DNA of 64,000 nucleotides from Cunninghamia lanceolata. Lineage: Eukaryota > Streptophyta > Pinopsida > Cupressales > Cupressaceae. A program made the position numbers and the translations under genes. Shown piece after piece: positions 26,659 to 38,258 of this stretch. The notes beneath the pieces were generated by a model. The model did no database searches and was not told the origin of the DNA. It worked only from the letters and a program-made list of their open reading frames with translations. The stretch lies in NCBI GenBank assembly GCA_027924645.1, contig BSBN01000354.1:10496001-10560000 (forward strand), written 5' to 3'. Every line of letters begins with the position of its first letter. Positions within the stretch are counted from its first letter, which is position 1.

Positions 26659-27163
26659 TCATTCCAAGTTTATGAACTTATTCTTGTCACCAGTCATATG
26701 GTGAGAGCAACCATTGTCAATGACCAATTCGTCCTTTTCTTCAACTTGAGCAGCCAGGGCCCTTTCTACCACCTTATGATTGATAGATTCAATAGGCATT
26801 GGATCTTCTTCCTTGATGGCAATAAACACCCAGTCACTTCCGGATTTGTTTCCTATCTCTGATTCATCATTTGTTACTCCTTCATCATCATCTTCATGAA
26901 CATAGTAACACTTGTTTTGAAATCTTGATCTATTAAGGTTTGTCTTTGAAAATCTTTCCGGACACCTTGAGGCAAAGTGACCAATCTTATTGCAGTTGAA
27001 ACATTTACAAGGCAATTTTCCTTCATACTTACCGGATCCTCTTGACAATCTCTTTGCAATGAGGGCTTCAAGTTGTTCAGCTTTTAATTCACCATCTTCT
27101 AGATCTTTTCTTTCTTTCTCATACCAAGTTGATTTTCTTGAGGAACTTTCTCTTGGGTCATAT
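26659..27163 (-). pseudogene. Copia gag C-terminus (zinc knuckle) and protease
   Basis: The frame holds the CCHC knuckle CFNCNKIGHFASRCP, which packages element RNA in the family. It is followed by an acidic linker and the retropepsin motif LVIDNGCSHHMTG; D-N-G here stands at the usual D-S/T-G position. The upstream end at 27163 is the gypsy-1 insertion point; the N-terminal gag continues at 56418. Gag assembles the particle and the protease cleaves the polyprotein. The pieces would be collinear if gypsy-1 and one TSD copy were absent. Confidence 0.9.
27159..27163. repeat. Target-site duplication CATAT of gypsy-1
   Basis: CATAT precedes the left LTR start TGTAGGCACCC and recurs at 56413-56417 after the right LTR end CATACACA. 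A perfect 5-bp match placed inside copia gag shows that gypsy-1 inserted into copia. Confidence 0.93.
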
Positions 27164-28319
27164 TGTAGGCACCCTAAAATGACCGTGTCGTCACACCACT
27201 TGCATTCGTCATCTATCTAATCACCTGCATTTCAAACGTTAATTAAATAATCTAATTATTTAATTAATTTCACCAAAATCACCAAATTCTTCTAAATCAC
27301 ATAATTGCGACATTAATTAAATAAATTCTGTTTATTTAATTAATTAAATTAAATTCCTCTACTATTCTTTCACAATTAAATAATTTCAATTATTTAATTA
27401 AATCATTATCCTCTTTTCGAAATTCAAATTCACATGAATTAAATAAATCAAATTATTTAATTAATTCATCACAAATTCCCTCTTATCTGCATTAATTAAA
27501 TAAAATCCAATTATTTAATTAATTCATCACAAATCTCCTCTTATCTACAATTAAATAATTCTATATTATTTAATTAAATCAATTCTTCTTCTAAATTTAA
27601 ATAAATCATGCAAATTTATTTAAATTTGTCTCAATCTTCTAAAAATAAATAAAATCAAGTATTTTATTTATAATCTTCTATTCCTCAATCATGCACAATC
27701 AATTAAATAAATTTATTTATTTAATTTCAAGTTATCTTCCAATTCCTCTTAAAATATCTTGTTAACTCATGTGCATAGTCAGTCTTATTTTTAGAACTCT
27801 AAAAAAGGCAAAATTACAAGTTGAATCTATTCAATCAGTCTTGTTTTCATCATATCTTAATAAAAATATCTTGACGGATTGACACATGTCGTGTGCACAT
27901 TCATCATGGTTATTTGACTTATCTCCTCCATTGATTCTTCTGAATTATTTGGACCGTTGATCGATCTTCATTGAAACCTATATAAACCCCCCTCATCTCC
28001 TTCATTAATCCTCTTCGATCACTTATTCTCAGGCATCCTTTACAACGCTTTGAGCATACATTGCATCAATTGAGCAACTTCACGATCTTTTGACATTAAT
28101 CTTTGAGCACTTTGAGCACTTTACTTGCTTGTTGCAAATATGGTTTCACAACACTATTGAGCAATCCATAGCCATCCAAAGGGAACAATACAAATCTCGG
28201 TAAAAGCTTTCATATTTCATTGATTTATTGGTAATAGCTTTTATTTAGATTAGTTTTCTTTATGTTATGGGCTTTTTGGTTTATTTAGTTTCTATTATAG
28301 TCAATTTTCCTCATACACA
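27164..28319 (+). repeat. Gypsy-1 5' LTR
   Basis: It runs from TGTAGGCACCCTAAAATGAC to CATACACA. The first 800 bp is a series of AT-only inverted repeats, for example two 13-bp arms around CTA at 27239-27267. The TATA box is probably TATATAAA at 27979-27986, followed by a C run and GATCACTTATTCTCAGGCATC. Transcription of the element would start just downstream. Confidence 0.93.
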
Positions 28320-30543
28320 TTTTGGCATGCCCGGTGGGACCCACTAATCCCTCTTTTTCTTTTAGAAATTGATTTTTTTAAGTACGGTACAAAACAGCAC
28401 AAAAGACACAAAAAAGTGCTATTGGCAGTATCGTAAAGCACTTTTGGAGGCACAGTACAGCGCCTTCGGGTGATACTGCAGCGTCTCTGGTAGCACAGTA
28501 GAGTGCTTCTGGCGACACAGTCCAGCGCTATTAGAAGTATCGTAGAGCGCTTTTGGAAAATTAGGTTTTTCTGATCTTATTTTGGTGATTTTGCAGGGTT
28601 TTTACTCACATACCTATCATTGTTTGACTGACAAGCTGGATTATTTGTCTTTCAATTCTCTTTGATACTTCCTAAGCTGACATATTTAGGGGTATTTTTT
28701 GATATTTGGGTTAACCTATCTATTCACGACATCCTTGTGGTTTTCTTGATTTCAGGATACAGATCTATCAGATATTACATCCCAAAACTTCAAATACAAC
28801 CTTGGAATCATATCTGGACCTAGTTATTTTGATAAAGTATAAAATTTTCTTGATCTAAGACAGTGCAACGCTTTTGGTTATACTATACTGCGCTTTCAAC
28901 AGCACAATATGTCGCTTCTGGGTGTGTTTCGGTGCTTCTGGTAGCATACTGGGTCACCTTTTTGTTTGCAAAAAATTGCTTCTGGCAACACAGTAGGTCA
29001 TTTTCGGTAAGACAGTACAGTGCTGTTGGTCAAATTGATTTGTTTGTTGCTAACTTGTGAGTTTTTTTGTGGAAACTAATTGACTTGTTGCAGCTTCTTA
29101 TCACTCACACAGAGTAAATAGGTTTTTTTTTAATATGTTCATATAGGACGAGCATTGAAGAAATCTTGATTTATTGCACTAAGTCTTAGAAACATATTGC
29201 CCTTTTAAGGGATAATTGAACAAATCATTTCGACAATCTAAGTCTTAGGAACATACTGCTTTTCTTAAGGGACAATGGACATGTATGCGAAAACACCTCA
29301 ATTTTCTACAGGACAATGGACATGAATGCCAAACACTTCAATTTCATAAGGGATAATTGACAACTACAAACGTGTGTGTGCCTAATTTAGTTGCACCTTA
29401 TTTTTCTTATAATGGGACAATTGAACCTTTGTTTGATGTGCTTGCTCTTACATTTCAGTTATTCCTTTAGAAGGGCCTACTTTTGGATTGCATTTCATCC
29501 AAAAGGGATGACCCTAAGCGGAGTTTTCCTTTGAACTGCTATATAAGAGGGATAAGGTAAAAGCCAAGTTCTAACCGACATCAACCTTACCTTGTGGTGC
29601 CAAACTAAAAAGAGGTGTACTAGCTCTTTGTGGAAATGATTTTCACATTGAGCGAAGTGTTTGATACTCTTAGTAGGATTGGTTAAAGCTTTTAGTAGCT
29701 TGTCGCATTGCTCGTAAGGCGTTGGTCCCTCAAAGTTACTAAGAACCATTCTAGATAGTGACTACCCGATCTACCTCTGAACATTACGGTAATCATCAAT
29801 GCAAGGGGAATCAATTTAAGCCCTTAAGATACTCACCATTGGCTCCCTTGAGAAGAGATAGTATTCCCTTGGCCATAAAGCTCTTGTGACCTACTTAGGC
29901 TTTCCAAGGGGAGGGTGAGATATACCTACCTATCGTCTCTCGCAAAGATACTAAATGTTTGACACCTTTATAGAATGACATTTTTATCGACGGAGTATTA
30001 AGCTGTGAGCTTATCTCCTGCAATGAAACCTTGTCTCTAGGGATAAAAAGTGCTTGTTATTTGTTTACAATTGTCTCATACCTGTGGAAGCATTGGGCTT
30101 TTTTGTGAGCCTCAAACATACACTATCTATTGTGTCAGTCCTTTTTTTGCCAACTTTGTTTGCTGTGTTTTTTCTTGCCAAAGCAAAACCACTCAGAACC
30201 AAAACCAAATCTATCAAAATTTCCCTTTTAAAGCATCAAACACTACTTTAGTGCCTCTGGTATTACAACAGCTCGCCCTTGGTGGTACAGTAGCTCACTT
30301 TTGGTCACCGTACCTCGCCTTTGGTATAGCAGTACCTCACCTTTGGTAGCTCAGTCCATCACCTTTGGTATTACAGTAGCACGCTTTTGGTTGCACAGTC
30401 CTGTACTTCTGGTCAAATAGTATAGCACCTTTGGTCCAGTGATTTGTGCATCAAGATTTTGTCTTTCTCAAAACACAAGTAGAATCTCAGCATTACCTTT
30501 TGTCCTAGTGTATTCCATGGTAACCACTAGGCTTTAGCAAACT
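28320..30543 (+). other. Gypsy-1 PBS and long 5' leader
   Basis: TGGCATGCCCGGTGGGACC (28323-28341) begins four bases after the LTR and is the likely primer-binding site; I cannot name the tRNA. The 2.2-kb leader has no credible coding frame. It contains three clusters of a degenerate repeat of the form GCGCTTTTGGTAGCACAGTA (28398-28560, 28860-29035, 30244-30440) and repeated GGGACAATGGACATG-type phrases around 29150-29360. A 9-bp perfect hairpin (CTTTTGGAT/ATCCAAAAG, 29480-29505) is also present. Long leaders are usual in Ogre-type elements. Confidence 0.75.
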
Positions 30544-33465
30544 ATGAAGTCCAAGCAAGTTGTCCCTAGGAAGCACAAATCTCCTCCTCATACACCGCAA
30601 TCAAGCCGACTCAACACTACTCCCAAGGTTACTCCTAGGACACCCGCAGCAAAATCAACCATCTCTCCGAACATGCCACACCTTGACCAACCAGGCAACC
30701 CGCAAGAGGGTAGAACCCCTTTGGTAAGTACACCTTACTATACCACCGACATGCCTCCGGATTGTGTCCCACAAGGTTATACTGCCAATCCAGTCCCATC
30801 TCAAGAAGGAAGAGTCCCTTTGGTAAGTACACCTCACTACACCACTAGCATGCCTCCAGATTTTGTGCCACAAGGTTATACCGTAGATCAACCCCCATCT
30901 CAAGAAGAGCGACACTTTGAAATAGGTCAATCCTCTCAAGAAGATGGGCAAGATCTTGATTAATTCATACAAGATCCTAGAGTTGTAGCCGCCTTTGACA
31001 AAATCCTTAGCGAGAACCAAGATCATTTCTTTCACTTGCTCGTAGAGCAAGGAGCCAAATTACCCAAAGGTTTTGATCTATCCACGCTTAGCGAGCCTAA
31101 CAACACCCAAGACACCATACAAGCTGTGCAAACCATGTCAACAGTGACCACACCTTTACCTGAACAAAGCTTACAATGGAGAACGATTGCATAATATGAG
31201 AATCCCCTTTATCAAAACCTAACAGGAAAGAGGGTCATATCACCACTTCTAACTCTTATGGAAATCTACAAACACCAATAGGAGACTCTTCAACGCCAAA
31301 TGGAGCTAGCTAAATAGGCCACCATAGCTCAACAAACTCCTAAAGTGTCCACACCAATCACAAGTGGAATTTTGGTTACCCCATCACGAATAGGTTTCCC
31401 ACCAAATTACAATCTGGGGAACAACTATGTAGCCATGCAACAAGGGTCTCAACAAATACCACCTCCCATATCATCAAACCTTCATGTCTCTCAACCAACT
31501 AGAGTCATGTAATCCCAACCACAACATTCTTCTGCGCTCATCTTCAGTCAACCTCAACCATCGCAAATCACATCTACCTATGTCCCTCCGCCACTATGAT
31601 CATCAACACTAAACTTCTTCAACACCTTGCCTATCCACCCTCAACATTCCCAACATCAAGTTTCCCAAAGCTATGTGTCGCAATCGCAACCTAACCCAAA
31701 TTTTAGCTTTCCCCCACCAAACTCTTTTCTTCAACCATCACAAAGCCTACATTCTTACCTAGCACCATCCCCACCTCCTCCAAATCAAAGCATCCAATTC
31801 CAACCCAATCTAAACCCCATGTACAACACGTATGACCCCAACCAATCTTACGACCCTTATAACACCAATGCTCATGGATTACACTACAGTCTTTTGTATG
31901 GGCAACAACAACCACTTCTAGGGCAACAGGAGATGTTTCCAACCCCTCCCACAATGATGGAGCTAAAAATTGTGGAAGTTCAATAACAACTATCTGATCT
32001 TATGTTTGGCCACACCAAGAAGACCTTCTCATTAGAGGAAGTGTGTCCTTACCCTTTTGATCGGTCATTACCCATGATCCCTTTTCCTCGAAACTTCACT
32101 ATTCCCAAGTTTGATAAATACAAAGGAAAAGGTGACCCAAAAGACCATCTCAGGGAATTCTATCTTGCTTGCTTTGAGGTATCACATAATGACACATATC
32201 TTATGCATCTCTTTCCTTGCAGTCTTGGAGGTCAAGCAATAGAATGGTTCTCACACTTACCTATGGGTATCAAGTCTTTTAACGAACTAGCAGAGAAATT
32301 TGCCACCCATTTCTCCTACAATGCAGAGCATGAGATTTCCATGACAGATCTATGCAACAAGAAATAGAAAAATGGTGAAACTTTCATTTCTTTCCTTCAA
32401 CGATGGAGAAAAATGGCTAGCAAATTCCCTTTCAAGATTCCTGAAAAATAGCTTGCTAGCATATTTGTGTAGGACCTCAACCAAGAGTTAGGTTTCCATT
32501 TGCAAATTCGTAGTGCTACAACCTTCGACGAAATTACATACAAGGGAATCAACATTGAAAAGGCACTCATTGCTAAGGGTGTAGTCAAAATCTTCAAAGA
32601 AATGAAAGACAATGCTCCTCAACAACAAAATGATAAACCAAAGTTTTGGAACAAGAATAAAAATGTGGTCAACGATGGGGTGGTCGATTCTAAACATGTC
32701 CAAACATTGCAAACACCACTGCAACTTTCCAAACCAAGTCAAGCTCCACCTCAACAACAACAACAACAAAGGCAACCTTATCAAAACCAACAGTAACGAC
32801 AACAAGAGTGGCCTCAACAAGATTACCCTTCGTGGCGTCAATTCACTCCCTTGGGAGAGCCCATAGAGTCTGTCTTACAAAAGCTTTTACACAAAGGCCT
32901 CGTCACCTTAACTAATGCTCCCCCATATGGTGAACCGGTTTACAAAACTGCACGGTACAGAGAAAACAAGTACTGTGAATTCCATAGGAGCAAAGGGCAC
33001 AGAACCGCATCGTGCATGAATCTCAAGCACCTAATCCAAAATCTCATCGAAGGCAACCAAATCTCTCTTCAAGATGATCCACCAGCTCAACACACGAACA
33101 AAGACCTCAACATGTACAAGGAACCATTCCCTCATCATGGTCCACCTCCTCCACAGGATAAAGGTAAAGGTGTCAACTGTGCTTCCACTTCCTTTGACTC
33201 CATTGTGGGTCATTTTGAAGAGAGTCATGTATCTACCCTCACAATCAAAGGCAAATCTACGGATTGCGCTATTACAACTCATCGTGGTCCTACAACCAAT
33301 CTCCTAGCTCAATCTGATTATAATCTTGTCGAACATCTAGGGAAAATGCCAGCACAGATTTCTATCTTGGACCTTCTACGGTCATCACCTGCACATAGAG
33401 TAGTGCTAGAAAAAGCCCTCCAAGAGTCTTCGGTTCCTAACAACATAGCGATCATGGATTTATGA
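30544..33465 (+). pseudogene. Gypsy-1 gag
   Basis: One frame from ATG at 30544 is broken by several stops (first at 30961, others near 31192, 31313, 32365 and 32449). Residues 1-140 are proline-rich and hold a tandem repeat of about 35 residues (30703-30908). A Pro/Gln-rich stretch follows (31627-31986). The Retrotrans_gag domain lies at 32030-32460, with RNFTIPKFDKYKGKGDPKDH and LGGQAIEWFSHLP. A glutamine-rich linker follows, then the Tat-type YCEFHRSKGHRTASCMNLKH (about 32970-33030), an H/C zinc-finger-like motif. Gag would form the particle. The frame ends at a TGA at 33463-33465, and a small deletion near 33560 shifts the downstream protease to another frame. Confidence 0.88.
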
Positions 33466-34649
33466 ACTATAGTAGGTAACATTGCCTCGCCCTACAATGT
33501 GGTCTTCTCTGAGAAAGACCTCCCATCCCATGATTTGTGTCACAATGATGCCCTCATATTGAGGTTCTAATCCATAAGCGCAAAATCAAACACATACTCA
33601 TAGATGGTGGTGCTGGTCTCAACATCTGTTCTTTAAAATTACCTAAGCAATTGGGATACTCTAAGGATCGTGTCAATAATGATTAAAGTATTACAATCAA
33701 AGGGTATGATGATGTTGAACGCCGTTTAGAAGGTGTTATCCACTTGCCTATGCAACTGGGTCCTGTCATGCTTGAAACCAGGTGCCAAGTCCTTGATATT
33801 GAGCTGCCTTACAACATTATCCTAGGCCACCCATGGATCCATGCAATGAAAGCTGTTCCCTCCACATACCATCAGTCTCTCAAGTTCCCATTCAATGGTA
33901 CGGAGATCACTATCCTCAGAGACCCCAATCCTTTTGAATTCTACCGTGTCTTGCAAGGCAGTTATAAGAATTGCAACCAAGTGCCTAAAAATGAAAAAGC
34001 CCTTGAATCCCCACTATATGTCAATCCTAAAAATCTGACACAAGCCTCTACAAGTGAAACTAATCCTCTTCCTAAAATCAAAGCTCATATTCGTGATATA
34101 GGCTTTGGAACATATGATATCTCAAAATCTTGTTGTGTAGGGCAGATGCCTTTGTCTCCTAAATCTTACGGCCAACCACCCATTGCCAAAGTAACTAAAA
34201 AAGTAGCTATTCCTCTCCCAACATTTCTAACCCAATTCCAAGAGGGAAAATTATTGGAAGAGGAAACTATTGAGGACATTTCTTCTTGGCTCTACAAGGA
34301 AAAAGAACCAATCACAATACCAATCAAGCAATATGGCAATGGCTTAAGGATTTTCAAACACATGGGCTATAAAGGCAAGGGTGGCCTTGGGAAACAGAAT
34401 CAAGGCATAATGGAACCCATTATTGTGATGAAGAAACTAGACAAAAAGGGGTTAGGAATTGGTAAGAAGGTACCACGCGCCTTGGACATCAAGGGTATCC
34501 TCGACAAGGTGGCTGAAACTTCTATTGCAGATTCGACATTTTTTGATGATATCATCGATGACTCTTCCCTCCATATGACTGACCTATTCACTGAATCCTC
34601 TATCTTTATGCTATCATCTGTATCCTTAACCTCCACCACAAACACCTAG
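33466..34649 (+). pseudogene. Gypsy-1 protease and G-patch domain
   Basis: After the frame change near 33560 the retropepsin-like core appears as LIDGGAGLNICS (about 33597-33632). It is followed by [16 protein letters not shown] and a conserved SLKFPFNG block. The G-patch lies at about 34327-34425 and reads [20 protein letters not shown], with the spaced glycines of that family. G-patch domains bind RNA or RNA helicases, and their presence between protease and RT is a known trait of Tat-lineage polyproteins. The ORF open from 33744 ends at 34649, after which the pol frame resumes. Confidence 0.88.
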
Positions 34650-34745
34650 AATGTAACGCTTGTCTACCCTAAACTTATTGATTGGGACCAACAAGGGTCC
34701 CTCGTTATAGATGTATTTCAGAATGACGAAGCTATAGCTAAGTTC

Positions 34746-35990
34746 ATGGGACTTTGGGAAGGTATCCCTCTTGGCGATCATAAGGCAGGTTTTGTAATGG
34801 AACTAGAGCCAACAGCTTATTTTGGTGAGAATGCCAAATCCTCCAGTCACAAAAGTAAAAATAAACAAAGATCTCTAGGTGAAAACCACACTGTGGCACC
34901 TCCCGATCACAAAATAGTAAAAATAAAGGACGTATCCAAAGGTGAAAACCCAACTGTGGCACCTGGGGATGGAGGATTTGACCTTCCCCTACCATCTAAG
35001 TATCAAGAGAAGTCAACTCTCCTAGTGGAAGATTCTACAGAGATAAACCTTGGCACAGAGCAAAATCCAAAGACCACATTCCTAGCAACATCATTATCAG
35101 AAACAGAGCACATGAATCTTAACAAATTGTTCTTACAGAGAACCATCAACTTTGCATGGACCTATGCTGATATGCCAGGGTTAGACCCTAAGCTAGTTGT
35201 TCACTATCTCACAGTTGATCCAAAAGTAAAACTAGTCAAGAAAAAGATGAGAAAGATGCACCCACAGATAGCTCTCTTGGTAAAAGTGGAAATACAGAAG
35301 TTGTTAGATGCAAAGTTCATCTGACCTATTGACTATTTAGATTGGGTCTCAAACATTGTACTTGTGTCTAAACCCAATGGGCGCATCCGCATGTGTAATG
35401 ATTTTAGAGATCTTAACAAAGCATATCCCAAAGATGACTTTCCATTACCGAACATTAATATTATAGTAGACTTGACAGCAGGTCATGAAATGCTTTCTCT
35501 CATGGATGGATTCTTAGGCTACAATCAGATAAGGATAGCAGAAGAAGATCAACATAAAACAACCTTTACTTGTCTATGGGGTAATTATTGTTGGTGTGTC
35601 ATGTCATTTGGTCTAAAGAATGCAGGGGCCACTTATCAAAGAGCAATGACAGTGATATTCCACGACCTCTTTCATCATAGCATGGAGGACTATGTGGATG
35701 ACATACTAGCTAAATCTTCTAGGGAAGATCACATACAAGTTCTAGGATAGATCTTTGACAGGGTCAAGAAATACCAAGTAAGACTCAATCCAAAGAAGTG
35801 TGTCTTCGGTGTAACATCAGGGAAGCTATTGGGATACATTGTATCTCATAGAGGCATCGAAGTAGACCCTGTAAAAGTCAAGGCTATAGTGGAGATGCCT
35901 CCACCAAAGAACCTCAAAGCATTAAGGAGCCTTCAGGGAAGGTTGTAGTCCATTAGGTGTTTCATCTCACAGCTAGCAGATAAATGTCAA
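34746..35990 (+). pseudogene. Gypsy-1 reverse transcriptase
   Basis: The pre-RT linker (34746-35324) ends at a TGA near 35322. The RT follows: SKPNGRIRMCNDFRDLNKAY, then PLPNINIIVD, LSLMDGFLGYNQI, the FGLKNAGATYQRAM block, then the catalytic box YVDDILAKS (about 35690-35720). After a TAG at 35748 the same frame continues with NPKKCVFGVTSGKLLGYIVS and the thumb-like PPPKNLKALRSLQG. The catalytic aspartates are intact. Further stops are at about 35947 and 36010. It would synthesise element cDNA. Confidence 0.92.
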
Positions 35991-36059
35991 CCATTTCAAC
36001 ACTTACTCTGAAAGGATGTCTCATTCTGATGGGATGATAAGTGTCTAGCTACACCTCCT

Positions 36060-36375
36060 GTATTGGTTCCACCAGTTACTGATAAACCTTTGATATTATA
36101 CATCTCAACTACAACTTCGGTCCTCGGGGCCCTTCTAGCACAAATGATGAAGCAAGAAAAGAGCATGTAATTTATTATATCAGTAGAACCTTGGTGGGAT
36201 ATGAACTCAATTATTCACCGATGGAAAGGGCTTGTTTAGCAGTAGTGTTTGCTTCCCAAAAGTTGTGGCATTACATGTTGAACCAACACACAAATCTTAT
36301 AGCCAAAATTGATCCATTGAAATATCTACTAGCAAAAGCAGCTCTTACAGGTAGACTAGCAGTTCGACATTGAGT
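36060..36375 (+). pseudogene. Gypsy-1 RNase H, first (degenerate) domain
   Basis: The RNase H that follows RT in Ty3/gypsy is recognisable from LILYISTTTSVLGALLAQ, then, in another frame, YELNYSPMERACLAVVFASQ and KLWHYML. A frameshift lies near 36165 and a second change near 36360. The usual first catalytic Asp is not present (YIS in the place of DAS), which fits the known decay of this domain in Tat elements that acquired a second RNase H. Confidence 0.8.
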
Positions 36376-36499
36376 ATGTGGATTGCAAAGCAATCAAAGG
36401 ACAAGCCCTAGCAGATCAACTAGCAGAAGCACCCCTAACAGATACACACCCTATGGTAGCAAACTTTTTGGACAAGAATCTCTTCACTCTTTCTAACTC

Positions 36500-36900
36500 A
36501 ATAATGTGGAAGTTGTACTTTGATGGTTCCTACACATAGTATGGATCAGGGGTCGGCATCTTATTTATCACACCTCAAAATGACTATATTCCTAAGTCAT
36601 ATCGGCTTGCATTCCCTTGCACCAACAACATTGCCGAGTATGAAGCACTCCTTATAGGTCTCAATACAGCAGTTCAATGGGACATCACAAAACTATAGGT
36701 ATATGGAGACTCACAACTAGTCATTCGACAAGTCACAGATGAGTACCAAACAAAAGATGAAAAATTGGTCCCCTACAAGCAACTAGTGGATGCCTACAAA
36801 CCATATTTTTCTAGCATCACATTTGAGCAAATTCCAAGAGAGCATAACAAGGCTGCAGATTCTATGGCTTTTGTAGGGTCACTTATAGACATGCCTGCTA
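36500..36900 (+). pseudogene. Gypsy-1 second (archaeal-type) RNase H
   Basis: The sequence WKLYFDGSYT, then a TAG stop (36537-36539), YGSGVGILF, NNIAEYEALLIGL, VYGDSQLVIRQV and EHNKAADSMA gives the D-E-D-D order of RNase H. It lies downstream of the first RNase H and before integrase. A second stop (TAG near 36698) precedes VYGDS. This is the additional RNase H described for the Tat lineage. Confidence 0.87.
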
Positions 36901-38258
36901 ATACACAGAAATGCAAATTCTTGATCAAGCAATTGTTGATACCAGTCGTCGATGTTCCCATTACTGAAATCATTTGCGAACTTGTTGGTCCCAATTCCCC
37001 ATGGTACGAAGACATCTATAATTACCTTGAGCACAATACCTTTCCCTCCGACCTATCATCCACCCAACGCAAAACCTTTATCCATCGATCCTCCTGTTAC
37101 ACCATTCTAGGTGATACACTATATCGCCGGAGTCTCAATGGTACCCTCTTACGATGTCTTAACGCAGAAGAAGCTGAAGCTACCTTATGAGACATACACG
37201 AAGGTGTCTGTGGCGCACATTCTACCGGTCCCAATCTTGCTAAGAAGATGCTCAGAACAGGTTACTATTGGCCTACAATAGAACAAGATGTGGCACAGTT
37301 TGCTAAGAAGTGTCTACAATGCCAGCAGCATGGAGATTTGATTCACACACCAGCTCATGAACTACAATCTGTGACAACCCCATGGCCTTTTTCTCAATGG
37401 GGTCTCGACCTTCTAGGACAAATCCACCCATCCTCATCCAATGGCCATAAGTTCATCATTACTACCACTAAGTATTTCATGAAGTGGGTTGAAGCCATTC
37501 CCATGACCTATATTACCGGTAAGCAAATAGCCAAGTTTATCCTTAACTACCTCGTTTGCCGGTATGGTATTCCCCAAGCCATTGTCACTGATAATGGGAG
37601 ACCATTCAAGAATCAAGATGTCCTTACCTTATGCACACAATACAATATCCAACATCACTTTTCAAACCCCTCCTATCCACAGAGTAACGGCCAAGCTAAG
37701 GCTTCCAACAAAACCATTCTCAAAATCCTCAAGAAAATAGTTAATGAAGCTAGTCGTGATTAGCACTTGCAACTCAATCCCGCCCTATGGGCCTACTGCA
37801 CTAGTATCAGAACACCAACTGGTGCCACACCCTATGCCTTGGTCTATGGCTCTAAAGCCATCCTACCTATAGAGGTTGAGATCCCATCCCTTAGAGTATC
37901 CATGCAGGACCTGATCGGCGGAGACGAGTATCGCACTTCCAGATTAGCTGAGCTAGAACTACTAGATGAAAGGCACCTTGCCGCGCTTAATCATCTCCAT
38001 GTCTATCAAAACTGCCTTTGGCATAATTACAATAAAAAGATCAAAGAAAGACGGTTTCAAGTTGGTGATCTTGTACTTAAAGAGAATCAGAGAAATCAAG
38101 CAGATCGAGAAAAGAAGGGCAAGTTTGAGCCTAACTGGTTAGGTCCCTTTATTGTGACAGTAGCATATGGATTAGGAGCTTATACTTTAGCTACACCTGA
38201 TGGCATTCCTTTAGATGAGCCACTTAACAGTGTTCATCTCAAGAAGTTCTATGCCTGA
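36901..38258 (+). pseudogene. Gypsy-1 integrase with altered catalytic Glu
   Basis: The zinc-binding region runs through HEGVCGAHSTGPN and KCLQCQQHG. The catalytic core follows with the first Asp in WGLDLLGQI and the second in VTDNGRPF. The position normally held by Glu is Lys in SNGQAKASNK (about 37680-37710). A TGA at 37188-37190 and a TAG at 37761-37763 split the frame. The C-terminal RRFQVGDLVL and KFEPNWLGPF match the GPY/F-type tail. Integrase inserts cDNA; the E-to-K change would be expected to abolish catalysis. The stop at 38256 closes pol. Confidence 0.92.

Noticed and set aside
26404..26862. A 152-codon plus-strand frame over copia gag/protease
   Set aside because: It is antisense to the zinc knuckle, protease and pre-integrase region, whose motifs are clear on the minus strand.
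29480..29505. The 9-bp hairpin in the gypsy-1 leader as a terminator or riboswitch
   Set aside because: A single short hairpin in an AT-rich plant retroelement leader is expected by chance and has no supporting context.
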